Below, piece after piece: positions 41,681 to 51,187 of a stretch of 64,000 nucleotides of DNA; the stretch's first letter is position 1, and every line of letters starts with the position of its first letter. The DNA comes from Bifidobacterium catenulatum subsp. kashiwanohense JCM 15439 = DSM 21854 (lineage in GTDB: Bacteria > Actinomycetota > Actinomycetes > Actinomycetales > Bifidobacteriaceae), in the NCBI RefSeq assembly GCF_001042615.1, contig NZ_AP012327.1, forward strand, positions 124,001-188,000, written 5' to 3'. The position numbers and the translations under genes are program-made. Under the pieces are notes generated by a model that was not told the DNA's origin, did no database searches, and saw nothing but the letters and a program-made list of their open reading frames with translations.

Positions 41681-43869
41681 GAGATCACCTTGGTGCTTTC
41701 CACCTTCGCCACATACCACTTATTGAACTTGACCAGCGGAATACGCAGCAGCAAGCCAATCAGCAGCAGCGGAATCAGGAACAACAGCAGCGAGCCGAGC
41801 GCATGCCAGTAATCGTTGTTGTAAATACCGGCAATTGCCGCACGCAACGCCACAATCGAATGCGTGGCCGGCAGGAACGGGCTGATATCGCTGATGATCT
41901 TCGGCAGCACGGCCAGCGGATACGCGCCATTCGAGCCGGAAATCTGCGCCACCAGCACCAGCACGCCAATAGCCTTGCCTACATTGCCGAAACTCGCCAC
42001 CATCGTGTACGTGAAGAACGAGAACACCAAGGAGCTTGTCCAGCCAGCTAGCATGAACAGCCATGGATGCACCGCCTGCACATGCAGAAACAGGAGATTG
42101 CCGCCCAGCGAGAACGTGCTCTGCAGCAGCGCGATCACACCGAACACGCCATAATGGCCGAGGAACAGCTGATGCGGCTTCGGATTGTCAAGACCCTCAC
42201 GGTTCTTGCGTGAAACGCCGGGTTTCAGCGTTACAGCCATAAGCAGCGAACCTACGAACAGCGGAAGAATCGTGTAGAACGGCGCCAACTGCGAGCCGAA
42301 ATTCTCAACAGGGAACACAGCCGTGCGCTTCACCTGGACGGGGGCCGCAAGAGCCGCCGCCAGCGAATCCGTGTTGTTGCCGAGCACTTCCTTGACGGTG
42401 CCCATATTGCCGCTGTTCAGCGCGTCGGAAAGCGTGCCATTGAACGAAGACAGCGCGGTGCCCGCCTTGGTGAGGCTCTCGGCGGTGGAATCAAGCACCG
42501 TGCGAATATTGGTCAGCTGCTTGTCTGCCGACTTCGTGGTGCTGTTGAGATCTCCCAACGCGCCCTTCAGATCGGCGGCCGTGCTGCTCAATGCGGTGAC
42601 CGTGTTGCTGATCGAATCGGAAATATCGCTGAGCTGCGGCTTGAGTTGGCTGTCGAAATCGGTTTTGATGCCGTCGATGGAGGCCTTCGCCTGCTGGGCG
42701 AGCTGGCTCACGCGCTCGCGGTCGGCTGTGGTGTCGCTCACTTTCGCGTCGATATTGTCGGCGCTGGTGTTGAGTGAGTTCGCTAGATCGTTGAGTTGCG
42801 TAATGGTCGCGCCCACGTTGGTTTTGAGATGATTGATGGCGATTTTCGCGACTTCCGGCACCAGATCGTTGTTGCTGAGCTCGTCGAGGGCGTCGTAGAT
42901 GTTCTGGTAGCTTTGCGCCTGCTTAGTTACGTTCGCGGCCTGATTGCGCAGGGCGGTGGCCGTATTGCCGGCTTGGGTGCCCGCATTGTTGAATACGCTG
43001 TCAATATCGGTGGAGACCGCGCCGAAGCTGTTCGCCGAGCTGTTCAACGCGGTGCTGAGAGCGTTCGTGCTGGTTTTGACGGCTCCGGTCAGATCGTCGA
43101 TGCTGTTCTTCGACTGTTTGAGCTCGTTGCCGGCGTTCTTCGCGCTGTCGCTCACGTTGGAAAGCAGGTTGTTGGAACTGTCGAGTAGGTTCTGCGCGCT
43201 CAATGTCAGCGAGCTGAACGTGGTCAACGCGGACGACGTGTCGGTGAGCGTGTTCGCGAAATTGCCCATGTTGTTGCTGAAGTTGGTGAGCGTGGCCCGC
43301 GATTCCGGTTTGTCAAGCTCGTCGGCCAGCTGCGAGGCGATGTTGAGCGCGGTGCTCGTCAACGTTTTGGAGAACATTTCGTTGATCTGTGCTGCCACGG
43401 TGTCGGCTCCCTGGCCGGTGATCTTCGGGGCGAGTGCGTTCTTCTTCTCGTTGTTGTAGTAGGTGAGCGTGGCATGGTCGCCGTCCGCGGTGAAGAACGT
43501 CATCATGCGGGTGCTGAAATCCTTCGGAATCACCACTGCCGCATAGTATTTGCCGGATTTGGTGCCGTCGATGGCCTCTTTTTTGGTGGTGAAGGTCCAG
43601 TCCATCTGGTCGTTGGCGCGCAAGGTGTTGACCACTTGGTCGCCAATGCTGATTTTTACTGGAATGAGGCCGGACTTGTAGCCTTCATCGTCGTTGGCGA
43701 CGGCGAATTTCAGATTGCCGGTATTGGCGAACGGATCCCAGCTTGCGCTGATGTTGAACCAAGAGAACAGACCCGGAATCACCACCAGTCCGGTAACGAT
43801 GATGATGGAGACGATGTTGCTGGTCAGGCGTCGAACGTCGCCGACGAACAGTTTCCAGATGTTTTTCAT
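41677..43869 (-). CDS. YhgE/Pip family membrane protein B
   Basis: A 730-residue protein with one N-terminal helix (about 15-40) and a long extracytoplasmic region to about residue 530. That region is rich in N, S, T and D, with repeated predicted coiled coil. Five or six C-terminal helices make an ABC-2-like membrane domain (L-F-V-G-S-L-L-M-A-V and on). The segment S-W-F-N-I-S-A-S-W-D-P-F matches the Pip/YhgE N-terminal domain. The role is not established; relatives include the lactococcal phage-infection protein and proteins linked to secretion. It overlaps its neighbours by ATGA on both sides. Confidence 0.85.
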   Translation of the reverse strand: MKNIWKLFVGDVRRLTSNIVSIIIVTGLVVIPGLFSWFNISASWDPFANTGNLKFAVANDDEGYKSGLIPVKISIGDQVVNTLRANDQMDWTFTTKKEAIDGTKSGKYYAAVVIPKDFSTRMMTFFTADGDHATLTYYNNEKKNALAPKITGQGADTVAAQINEMFSKTLTSTALNIASQLADELDKPESRATLTNFSNNMGNFANTLTDTSSALTTFSSLTLSAQNLLDSSNNLLSNVSDSAKNAGNELKQSKNSIDDLTGAVKTSTNALSTALNSSANSFGAVSTDIDSVFNNAGTQAGNTATALRNQAANVTKQAQSYQNIYDALDELSNNDLVPEVAKIAINHLKTNVGATITQLNDLANSLNTSADNIDAKVSDTTADRERVSQLAQQAKASIDGIKTDFDSQLKPQLSDISDSISNTVTALSSTAADLKGALGDLNSTTKSADKQLTNIRTVLDSTAESLTKAGTALSSFNGTLSDALNSGNMGTVKEVLGNNTDSLAAALAAPVQVKRTAVFPVENFGSQLAPFYTILPLFVGSLLMAVTLKPGVSRKNREGLDNPKPHQLFLGHYGVFGVIALLQSTFSLGGNLLFLHVQAVHPWLFMLAGWTSSLVFSFFTYTMVASFGNVGKAIGVLVLVAQISGSNGAYPLAVLPKIISDISPFLPATHSIVALRAAIAGIYNNDYWHALGSLLLFLIPLLLIGLLLRIPLVKFNKWYVAKVESTKVIS

Positions 43870-46613
43870 GCGTTGCTCCTTTCGCCGTTACCGTTGGGAT
43901 TGGTGTTGCTCGCTGTGCCGGTGTTGCCGGCCACGTTCATGGCCTGTACCAGTGTTGCGATGCCGTCGGCGTCGGCTTGGCTGGTGCTTGCGACGTTGGC
44001 GATCGCCTGTTTGGTTTCGTGTTTTCTTCGTTGTGTCTTGCGCATCAGCTTGTCTCGCCTGATTTGTTGCGCGCGCTTCTTGCGGCGCAGCCTCGCAGCT
44101 TGGCGCTCCACCAGCTGTTCGCGAATCGCTTCGTCGCTGAGGCTGCCGAGTTCCACCTGGCGTTGCAGGCCGAAACGCATGTATTCGATGACCATCAGGA
44201 ATCCGATGATGAGCAGCACCCAAATAATCCACGTGGCAAGCACCACGCTCTTCTCGCCGTTGGTGAAGGAGAAGATCAGCACCAGAATCACCGGCACAAT
44301 GAAACCGGCGATGAGCGCGCCACGCTTGAGCTTCGGATACAGTTCGGCGAAACGGCTTGCGCGTTCTTCGATCGCCTCACGGTAGCCGCCCTTGTCGGCA
44401 AGCACCTGAATGGCTTGGGACACGTTGTATCCGCGTTCCGGAAGCTGCACTTCCTCGCCGATGATCATGTCGCTTTCCTTGATCTGACGGGCGAACAGGC
44501 GGTTGAGATTGACCAGCAGCGGGCGAATCGCAAGTCCAATGAAGAACGCGGCCACGGCGAACAGCAGCAGCGTGCCAATCGACTTGAGCCAATGCCCATC
44601 GTAGAAGCCAGCAATCGTCTCGCGGAACGCGTCAATCGAATAACTGAATGGCACGAACGGGTAGACCATGCGGAAGAATTTCGGCATCATCTCAATCGGA
44701 TACAGGCCAGAAGCGCCCGGAATCTGCACGATAATCAACGCGACGCACAATCCCTTGCCGATATGCATGAACGTGGTCGATAGTGCGAATGTGATGCTCA
44801 GATACACCAGCGATGTGATGGCGCCGGTAAGTACGAACAGCGGTGCGTTCACGGTCTGCACGCCAAGCAGCAGGTCGCCGATGGTGGTGATCGTGCCTTG
44901 GGCCGCGCCCATGATGCCGAGCAGCATGTAGCGGGCGAAATACTTTTCGGAAGCGGTCAGGTCGAGGTCTTCGAGGTCTTCGTCGTCGACCTCCACCTTG
45001 AAGATCACCACGAAGGCGAACGCGCCCACCCACAGGGCCAGATTGGTCATGAGCGGAGCCATGCCGGAACCGTAGGAGTTTATCGGGTACACGTTCTTCG
45101 TGTCGATCACGGTGGGGGACTGCATGAACGAGGCGATTTTCTCTGTGTCGAGGGAGCTGCCGCCGGTCAGGTTTTTCAGCATGTCGACACTGCCGAGTGC
45201 CTTCAGGTCGGTGCTGACGGTGATGAGCTTGTTCTCCACCTGTTCAAGCTGCTTGTTGGTGTTCTGCAGGGTGGTGCGTGTGTCGTTTGTTACTTGGTCG
45301 AGCTGGCCGAGCACGGCGGAGGTTTGGGTGACGATGGTGCTTTGGCTGGTCACGGTGCCAGACAGCGTTCCTGCGGTCATGGCGAGCGAGCTCAGGCCTG
45401 AGTTGAGCTGGGGGAGCGCGCCGGAATTCAACGTGTTGCGGGCATCTCCCATGCTTTTCAGCGAATTTTGCGTGCTGGTGTTGAAGTCGGTGGCGAGTTT
45501 GGACACGCTGTCGGACGTGGATTGCGTGTTCTCGCTCAACGTTTTAAGGTCGTTGAGCGTGCCAGCGGCCGTGTTGTTGGTGTCTTCAAGCTTCTTGATG
45601 ATGTCTTGGTACTGCGTGTTGTCGCTGACGTTCTTGAGCTTCTCGATGAGCTGGGCGTTGCTGTCGGTCACGCTTTGCATGTTGCTGACGGCCTGCTGCG
45701 CGGCACCGCTCGCGGAAGAGACGGCCGTGGTCACCTTGTTGATGCTGGTGGTGGTGTCGCTAGCGGCCTGCGAAATCAGACCGGAACCGTTCTCCAAAGC
45801 GGTGTTGGCATTGGAAGTGAAGGTATTGAGGCCGTTTTGTGCGGTGCCGATAGCGGTGGCGGTGTTCGCTAGGCCCTTGCCGGCGCTTGCTGCGGCCAGT
45901 TGCACGTCGTTCATTGCCTGACGTGCGGATTGCGTTTGTTGCGGCACGTTGGCGAGCTGTGCGTCAAGATCTTCGATGGTGGAGCGGATGAGGTTTACGT
46001 TCTTCTGGGTTTTGTCGAGTTCTGCTGTGGTTTCGTTGACGAAGGAGTTGGTTTTGCCGTTGATGGTGCTATTAGCGGAGTTCACAGCTTTAGTGAGTAC
46101 TTCGCTGACAGTGGAGACGAAGGTGTTGTTGACGGTACGGTCAACGGTGGTCGCGCCTTGATCGGTGATTTTCGGGGAGATCGGGCTCGATTTTTCGTTG
46201 ACATAGTATTCCAGCGTCGGCCGGTTCTTGCTGCCGGTCACGACGTTGGCGAGATCCTCGCTGAAATTGGAGGGGATGATGATCGCCGCATAGCAGTCGC
46301 CGGACTGTACCGCTTCCATCGCTTCGGCCTTGCCCATGAACTCCCAGCCAAGCTGGTCGTTGTCTTCCAGCGTGTCTTCGATCTGGTCGCCGAGGTTCAT
46401 TGTGCCGAGCAGGGCGTTGTCGGTGCCTTTGTCGACGTTGGCCACGGCAACTTTGATGCCTTGGGTGTTGCCGTACGGATTCCAGAATCCGTAGATGTTG
46501 AACCATGCGTACAGCGGCGGAATGATGGTTATACCGATCATGATGACCCAGGCGGCAGGTACGGTGATGAGTCGTTTGAGGTCACGACGTAGAATCTGCA
46601 GTACGTTGCGCAT
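43866..46613 (-). CDS. YhgE/Pip family membrane protein A
   Basis: A 915-residue paralogue of the next gene. It has an N-terminal helix, the segment A-W-F-N-I-Y-G-F-W-N-P-Y-G and a helical extracytoplasmic region to about residue 535. Several membrane helices lead to about residue 840, and a Lys/Arg-rich cytoplasmic tail follows (R-R-K-K-R-A-Q-Q-I-R-R). The start at 46613 has GGGGAGAC and matches the family start; the frame is open for 109 more codons upstream, without homology. It is first in the A-B-TetR unit. The two proteins probably form one complex. Confidence 0.85.
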   Translation of the reverse strand: MRNVLQILRRDLKRLITVPAAWVIMIGITIIPPLYAWFNIYGFWNPYGNTQGIKVAVANVDKGTDNALLGTMNLGDQIEDTLEDNDQLGWEFMGKAEAMEAVQSGDCYAAIIIPSNFSEDLANVVTGSKNRPTLEYYVNEKSSPISPKITDQGATTVDRTVNNTFVSTVSEVLTKAVNSANSTINGKTNSFVNETTAELDKTQKNVNLIRSTIEDLDAQLANVPQQTQSARQAMNDVQLAAASAGKGLANTATAIGTAQNGLNTFTSNANTALENGSGLISQAASDTTTSINKVTTAVSSASGAAQQAVSNMQSVTDSNAQLIEKLKNVSDNTQYQDIIKKLEDTNNTAAGTLNDLKTLSENTQSTSDSVSKLATDFNTSTQNSLKSMGDARNTLNSGALPQLNSGLSSLAMTAGTLSGTVTSQSTIVTQTSAVLGQLDQVTNDTRTTLQNTNKQLEQVENKLITVSTDLKALGSVDMLKNLTGGSSLDTEKIASFMQSPTVIDTKNVYPINSYGSGMAPLMTNLALWVGAFAFVVIFKVEVDDEDLEDLDLTASEKYFARYMLLGIMGAAQGTITTIGDLLLGVQTVNAPLFVLTGAITSLVYLSITFALSTTFMHIGKGLCVALIIVQIPGASGLYPIEMMPKFFRMVYPFVPFSYSIDAFRETIAGFYDGHWLKSIGTLLLFAVAAFFIGLAIRPLLVNLNRLFARQIKESDMIIGEEVQLPERGYNVSQAIQVLADKGGYREAIEERASRFAELYPKLKRGALIAGFIVPVILVLIFSFTNGEKSVVLATWIIWVLLIIGFLMVIEYMRFGLQRQVELGSLSDEAIREQLVERQAARLRRKKRAQQIRRDKLMRKTQRRKHETKQAIANVASTSQADADGIATLVQAMNVAGNTGTASNTNPNGNGERSNA

Positions 46614-46984
46614 TGTCTCCCCAGCCCAATGGATGTTCGACCGTGTTTGCGTGTAGCGATACGTTATCCGTAGCGCTACGCCTCCCGTATCGTAATACTC
46701 GCTCTCGGACAAATTTGGGCACAGGCGTAAATACGCTCCGCCCATGACTGAAATAAACACGACAAATCGCGACAGGACTGTGAATCTTGCTGTTGGCGAC
46801 CGCGCAACTTGCATTCTGTGCATGCGCAAGTCGAGTCTGCTGTCTGCGCATCTTGTGATTGCGAGATGACATGTGACTTGTGCAGACAGAGATCGCAGGT
46901 TGTGCGGGTTGCGCACAAACAATCCTCTCGTGTAGCGCACTGCGATTGGGTTTTGGTAGCGTTGTGCAGGGAAGGACGAATAGT
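46614..46984. promoter_or_regulatory. Divergent promoter region with inverted repeats
   Basis: 371 bp between the YhgE/Pip unit and the CmpB-like gene. TTGTGCG-GGTTG-CGCACAA (46900-46918) and CTGTCTGC...GCAGACAG (46840-46847 and 46882-46889) are inverted repeats that could be operators, perhaps for the TetR protein of the unit. No gene is seen. Confidence 0.35.
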
Positions 46985-48256
46985 ATGGGCAAAACCGAAG
47001 AAGTGAGCGCGGCCATCGCCGACGAAACCGAAATCGCAGCGATCGAAGAGGCCGGCATCATTGCGCAATCAAAATCGGCGGAAGATAACGGCAATCCGGC
47101 TGACCGCCGGCTCCCGCTGATTGCACGCATTTACGGCATCGTCATGTTGATCGAAGGCGTGGTGACGTTACCGATCATCGTGGTTTCCTGCCTGTATGCG
47201 GTCCAAGCCGCGCTTTCCGGCAAACTGGCGTTTGGCGCGCTGAATCTTACCACTATTCTGTCGGTTATTCATGCTGTGGTGCTGCTGGTCTCCACCGCAT
47301 GCCTTGCGGTTTTCGGCGTGCTGCTGATTCTCAATAAGCGTCGGCATATCGCGCAATGGACGTATTTGATGATTCCGCTCACGCTTGCGGAAGGCCTATT
47401 GTCGTTGGCGTTGCAGGGTTTGGGCGTGAATCTGATCGGTCCGGTCGTGCAGCTGCTTGTATTGGTTGCGTTGCATATTACGGCTGATCCGTCGCTGCGC
47501 GAGGAGCGTCGTTTGCAGTTCGCGCTTCGTCGTTTGGATGCGCGCAGCGAGTATGAGACGGCTGTTTCGAAGGGTATGGCCGGCCGTGATCTGACTGGCA
47601 AAGGCTACATTTCGTTGGATTTCTTCAACTTGTTCTGGCTGTTTGTGGTCGGTTGCGTGTTTGGTCTGGTACTGGAGACGCTGTACTACTATGTGCTGTT
47701 CGGCGAATGGCAGGATCGCGCCGGTTTTTTGTGGGGGCCGTTCTCACCTATCTACGGTTTCGGCGCGGTGATCCTGACGGTGTTGCTCAACCACTTGTGG
47801 CGGTCGAATTGGATGCTGATTTTCTGCGCGAGTGCGGTGATTGGCGGCGCGTTTGAATATTTCACCAGCTGGTTCATGGAGGTTGCGTTCGGTATTCGTG
47901 CGTGGGATTACACGGGTCAATGGCTGTCAATTGATGGGCGCACATCCGGCAAATACATGTTTTTCTGGGGAGTACTCGGCTTGGTGTGGGTGAAGCTGAT
48001 TCTGCCGCATTTGCTTGCGATGATTCAGCGTATTCCATGGAAGATTCGCTATACGTTGACGGCGGTGTGTTTCGCGCTGATTTTCGTTGACGGCGTGATG
48101 ACGTTGATGGCTCTGGATTCCTGGTATTCGCGTATGGCGGGTATTGCGCAGAATTCGCCTGTTTCGCAATTCTTCGCCACGTATTTCGACGACGGCTTCA
48201 TGGCCAATCGGTTCCAGACCATGACGATCGACCCGTCCACGGCCAGCCGCATGTAG
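46985..48256 (+). CDS. CmpB-like putative ABC permease (membrane protein)
   Basis: A 423-residue protein with about nine helices. The C-terminal half has the signature G-F-L-W-G-P-F-S-P-I-Y-G-F-G and later E-Y-F-T-S-W-F-M-E-V-A-F-G-I-R-A-W-D-Y of the putative ABC transporter type IV (CmpB) family. The family name is historical and the function is not known; no ATPase is nearby. The ATG has GGAAGGA upstream. It diverges from the YhgE/Pip unit. Confidence 0.78.
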   Translation: MGKTEEVSAAIADETEIAAIEEAGIIAQSKSAEDNGNPADRRLPLIARIYGIVMLIEGVVTLPIIVVSCLYAVQAALSGKLAFGALNLTTILSVIHAVVLLVSTACLAVFGVLLILNKRRHIAQWTYLMIPLTLAEGLLSLALQGLGVNLIGPVVQLLVLVALHITADPSLREERRLQFALRRLDARSEYETAVSKGMAGRDLTGKGYISLDFFNLFWLFVVGCVFGLVLETLYYYVLFGEWQDRAGFLWGPFSPIYGFGAVILTVLLNHLWRSNWMLIFCASAVIGGAFEYFTSWFMEVAFGIRAWDYTGQWLSIDGRTSGKYMFFWGVLGLVWVKLILPHLLAMIQRIPWKIRYTLTAVCFALIFVDGVMTLMALDSWYSRMAGIAQNSPVSQFFATYFDDGFMANRFQTMTIDPSTASRM

Positions 48257-48416
48257 TGGCTGACTGCTTTATGGTTGACTGCTTTATGGACTAGACGGCG
48301 AAGCTGTGTGACAGAACGCGTATGGTGGCGCCTGCTGTTGGTTGCGCCGTGCGCGGCTGCACGCGACCTGACCCGCACCGTCTTTGTGGACTCGGTGCGC
48401 TGCGACTTCTACGCGT

Positions 48417-48653
48417 TTATGCGGCGAAGCTTTGTGCGAGCTGGCGGATCAGATCCGGCCTATGCCCACTCCATGAGGAGTTCGGTGAGATGACGACCGG
48501 AATCTGCTTGAAACCAGCGTTTTTGATCTGTTCGAAGGTGGACGGGTTCTTCGTCAGGTCGACGGTGTCGTAACGCACGCCCAGCTTTGCAAGCTCTTGT
48601 TCGGTGGCTTCGCATTGCGGGTTGCTCGGATTGGTGAAGACGGTCACGGTCAT
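48417..48653 (-). CDS. nrdH: NrdH-like glutaredoxin with NPQC active site
   Basis: A 78-residue thioredoxin-fold protein. It aligns with NrdH, the reductant of class Ib ribonucleotide reductase, including W-S-G-H-R-P-D near the C-terminus. The active site reads N-P-S-N11-P-Q-C14 where NrdH has K-P-x-C-V-Q-C. The first, attacking cysteine is therefore Asn, leaving a single Cys. It cannot work by the usual dithiol mechanism. No nrdI, nrdE or nrdF is adjacent. Two NrdR-like boxes lie upstream, which supports membership of the ribonucleotide reductase regulon. Confidence 0.85.
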   Translation of the reverse strand: MTVTVFTNPSNPQCEATEQELAKLGVRYDTVDLTKNPSTFEQIKNAGFKQIPVVISPNSSWSGHRPDLIRQLAQSFAA

Positions 48654-49036
48654 TCGATTTCCTCCCTATGCAAATGGCTTTCGTCGTTTGTGAAAGCCGT
48701 GTCGGCCACGTTCTTCGATTATGCTCGCTTACGCAAGCCACTATCTAGCATACACACTACCGGTAGTGGTGTGTCGTGAGGTTCCTCACTGTATATAGTG
48801 GGGAATTCCCCAGAATTCCCGAAAATACGAACGTTTGTTCGAATATGCTCCAGTGTACCTCAAACTACGGAATTCGCGTCTGAGCGCATGTCGAAACTGT
48901 CTCTAATGCTGTTGGATGGGCGCAAGATGCGTTGCGGACGGTCGTGAAATGATGCCGAGTCTGTGATGCCTATAGCAGTGAATGTACCGGGTAAATGCTG
49001 GGCTGCGGCCTTTGATCCATTAGGCTGCAAAAACAA
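48654..49036. other. Intergenic region between nrdH and tRNA-Lys
   Basis: 383 bp holding the nrdH promoter with its two NrdR-like boxes (48754-48801) and, beyond them, sequence in which I see nothing. The tRNA terminator begins at 49037. Confidence 0.4.
48754..48801 (-). promoter_or_regulatory. Pair of NrdR-like boxes
   Basis: ACACTACCGGTAGTGG (48754-48769) and TCACTGTATATAGTGG (48786-48801) have centres exactly 32 bp apart. NrdR sites are 16-bp boxes of the ACACTATAT...GTGT type, set about three helical turns apart, so spacing and sequence both fit. Confidence 0.6.
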
Positions 49037-49080
49037 GAAAGCCTCGGAAACCGTTAAAAACATTGACTTCCGAGGCTTTT
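49037..49080 (-). terminator. Terminator of tRNA-Lys
   Basis: On the minus strand AAAAGCCTCGGAA and TTCCGAGGCTTT form a long stem with a T-rich tail directly downstream of the tRNA. Confidence 0.85.
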
Positions 49081-49086
49081 CGCATG

Positions 49087-49159
49087 TGCCCCCCGTGGGA
49101 TTCGAACCCACAACCCACGACTTAAAAGGACGCTGCTCTAACCGTTGAGCTAGAGGGGC
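49087..49159 (-). tRNA. tRNA-Lys (anticodon TTT)
   Basis: A 73-base cloverleaf read on the minus strand. The acceptor GCCCCTC pairs with GGGGGGC, discriminator A. The D arm is GCTC...GAGC. The anticodon loop CTTTTAA has TTT at 49124-49126, and the T arm GTGGG-TTCGAAT-CCCAC is perfect. CCA is not encoded. One T-T mismatch appears in the anticodon stem. Confidence 0.95.
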
Positions 49160-49318
49160 AACAAAGAGCCAGTATACAGCATATTTACGCAAAACGCCAC
49201 ACAGATCAGCTGTAAGTAACAAAAAAACGTGGATTATCGCCAAGTCATCGCCGAATCATCATCGAATTCCCGTGAATCGCAGCATCATTTCTGCATATCT
49301 GCTCGTACAGTGGAATGC

Positions 49319-50974
49319 ATGTCATGTACCACGATTCTTGTAGGCAAGAAAGCCAGCTACGACGGCTCCACCATCATCGCACGCGACGATGATTCCGGTT
49401 CCGGCCGTTACGACCCTAAGAAATTCATTGCGGTCGCACCGCAAGACCAACCTAGGCATTACCGCAGTGTGCTCAGTCATGTCGAAATCGATCTTCCCGA
49501 CAATCCATGCCGATACAGCATTGTGCCGAACGTGCTGCCAAATCGCGGAATTCTCGCGGAAGCGGGCGTCAACGAGCACAATGTGGCGATGAGCGCCACC
49601 GAAACCATCGCAGTCAACGAGCGCGTGCTAGCCGCTGATCCGCTTGTTAAACTGCAACCGGCGAACGAAGCCACTAGCACCCCTGAGATTCCGGGCGGAA
49701 TCGGAGAAGAAGACATCATCACCCTTGTGCTGCCTTACGTAACCACGGCACGCGAAGGCGTCGCACGTCTCGCCGAACTGCTTGAAACATACGGCACTTA
49801 CGAATCGAATGGCATCATCATTTCCGACGTAAACGAAATCTGGTATGTCGAAACGATCGGCGGGCACCATTGGATCGCCCGCCGCGTGCCGGACGACTGC
49901 TATGCGACCATCCCCAACCAGCTCGGCATCGACGATTTCGACTTCGACGACGCCTTCAACGCCCAACGTGAGTTCATGTGCAGTGCCGATTTGCGTGAAT
50001 TCATGGATGCGCATCACCTTGACCGCACTATGAGCGTGGCTGCAAGTAGTGGCTTCGGATTCCAGCCGACGAGCGCTTTCGGAAACGTCAATATGAACGG
50101 TAGCAGTAATAGCAGCAGCGGCGCGACGCTGAGACGCAACCATTTCAATCCGCGCACGGCTTTCGGCACCGCCACCACCAAAGACCGCATCTACAACACT
50201 CCGCGTGCCTGGTACATGCAGCGCTACCTCAATCCAAGCGAGGATTGGGATTCGCCGTCCGCCCGCTACACGCCCGCGTCCGACGATATTCCGTGGTGTC
50301 GCGTGCCTGAGAACGCTGTGACGCTCGAAGACGTCGATTTCCTGATGAGCGCACACTTCGAGGGAACCCCTTACGACCCGTACGGTACTCTCGGAACGTC
50401 GGAAAGCCGCCATCGCTACCGTCCGATCGGCATCAACCGCACCGGGCATATGGTGGCCATGCAGATCCGCCCGTACGTGCTGGAAACCAGCCGCTCGATC
50501 ATGTGGATTTCGTACGGTTCCGGCCCCTTCACCGCGGCCACGCCGTTCTACGCGAACGTCGACGATACGCCCGCCTACCTGCGCGACACCACGCCGGAAG
50601 TCTCGACCAACAACCTGTACTGGGCGAACCGTTTGATCGCCGCGCTCGCCGACGCGTATTTCTACGAAACCAGCAATGCGATCGAAGAATTTGCGGAATC
50701 GGCCCGCGCTTACGGCCATCGTCTGGTGGAACGTACCGATGCCGAATTGTGTGAGATGACCGCACCATCGAGCGTGTCCGAATCGCAAGAGAGTACAGAA
50801 ACCACGGAGATTACGGAAGACGCAAGTATTGCAATCATCGCCAGACTGCAGCAGTCCAACGAAGAAATGGCGGAATACTTGCGCACTCACGTTACGAAAC
50901 TGCTTAACGACGTGCTCTATACGTCCAGCAATCTCATGCACAACAGTTTCGCCATGTCCGACCGCTGGAACTGA
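49319..50974 (+). CDS. C69 (U34) family dipeptidase
   Basis: A 551-residue Ntn-hydrolase-type dipeptidase (PepD/PepDA). Cys3 in M-S-C-T-T-I-L-V-G-K-K-A-S is the N-terminal nucleophile after removal of the first residues. The following Y-D-G-S-T-I-I-A-R-D-D-D-S matches the family. The ATG at 49319 is set by that cysteine; the frame extends 30 codons upstream without homology. The ribosome site is weak. It releases amino acids from dipeptides in the cytoplasm. Residues about 265-290 carry a Ser/Asn-rich stretch that looks inserted. Confidence 0.92.
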   Translation: MSCTTILVGKKASYDGSTIIARDDDSGSGRYDPKKFIAVAPQDQPRHYRSVLSHVEIDLPDNPCRYSIVPNVLPNRGILAEAGVNEHNVAMSATETIAVNERVLAADPLVKLQPANEATSTPEIPGGIGEEDIITLVLPYVTTAREGVARLAELLETYGTYESNGIIISDVNEIWYVETIGGHHWIARRVPDDCYATIPNQLGIDDFDFDDAFNAQREFMCSADLREFMDAHHLDRTMSVAASSGFGFQPTSAFGNVNMNGSSNSSSGATLRRNHFNPRTAFGTATTKDRIYNTPRAWYMQRYLNPSEDWDSPSARYTPASDDIPWCRVPENAVTLEDVDFLMSAHFEGTPYDPYGTLGTSESRHRYRPIGINRTGHMVAMQIRPYVLETSRSIMWISYGSGPFTAATPFYANVDDTPAYLRDTTPEVSTNNLYWANRLIAALADAYFYETSNAIEEFAESARAYGHRLVERTDAELCEMTAPSSVSESQESTETTEITEDASIAIIARLQQSNEEMAEYLRTHVTKLLNDVLYTSSNLMHNSFAMSDRWN

Positions 50975-50996
50975 GCATAAAGTCCTGAAATCCGGC

Positions 50997-51042
50997 AAAA
51001 CCCGTCCCAATGAGCCAGGTTTCCGCGCTCGGGGCGGGTTTG
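50997..51042 (+). terminator. Terminator of dipeptidase gene
   Basis: AAAACCCGTCCC pairs with GGGGCGGGTTT around a 22-base loop. A second hairpin follows at 51052-51088 (AGGCTGTTGGA with TCCAACAGCCT), which may serve the convergent glycosyltransferase gene. Confidence 0.75.
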
Positions 51043-51118
51043 CATGAACGTAGGCTGTTGGAGGCGTCAGTGCTGCTTCCAACAGCCTCACGGCTGCATC
51101 CTCACCCCGTACGTCAGT

Positions 51119-51142
51119 TCTGCCATATATAAGGCAGATAGT
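51119..51142. repeat. Short relative of TATGTGGCAG element
   Basis: TTCTGCCATATATAAGGCAG is itself an inverted repeat (CTGCC with GGCAG). It resembles one leftward copy of compound locus 1, and lies at the 3' side of the glycosyltransferase gene. Confidence 0.5.
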
Positions 51143-51187
51143 GCCATCCAGACCGTCGATTGACCGTCAAATCGTCGGAAATCGCGA

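Noticed and set aside
48258..48287. Two tandem 15-bp units (GGCTGACTGCTTTAT and GGTTGACTGCTTTAT)
   Set aside because: Only two copies after a stop codon, with no structure or conservation to support a role.
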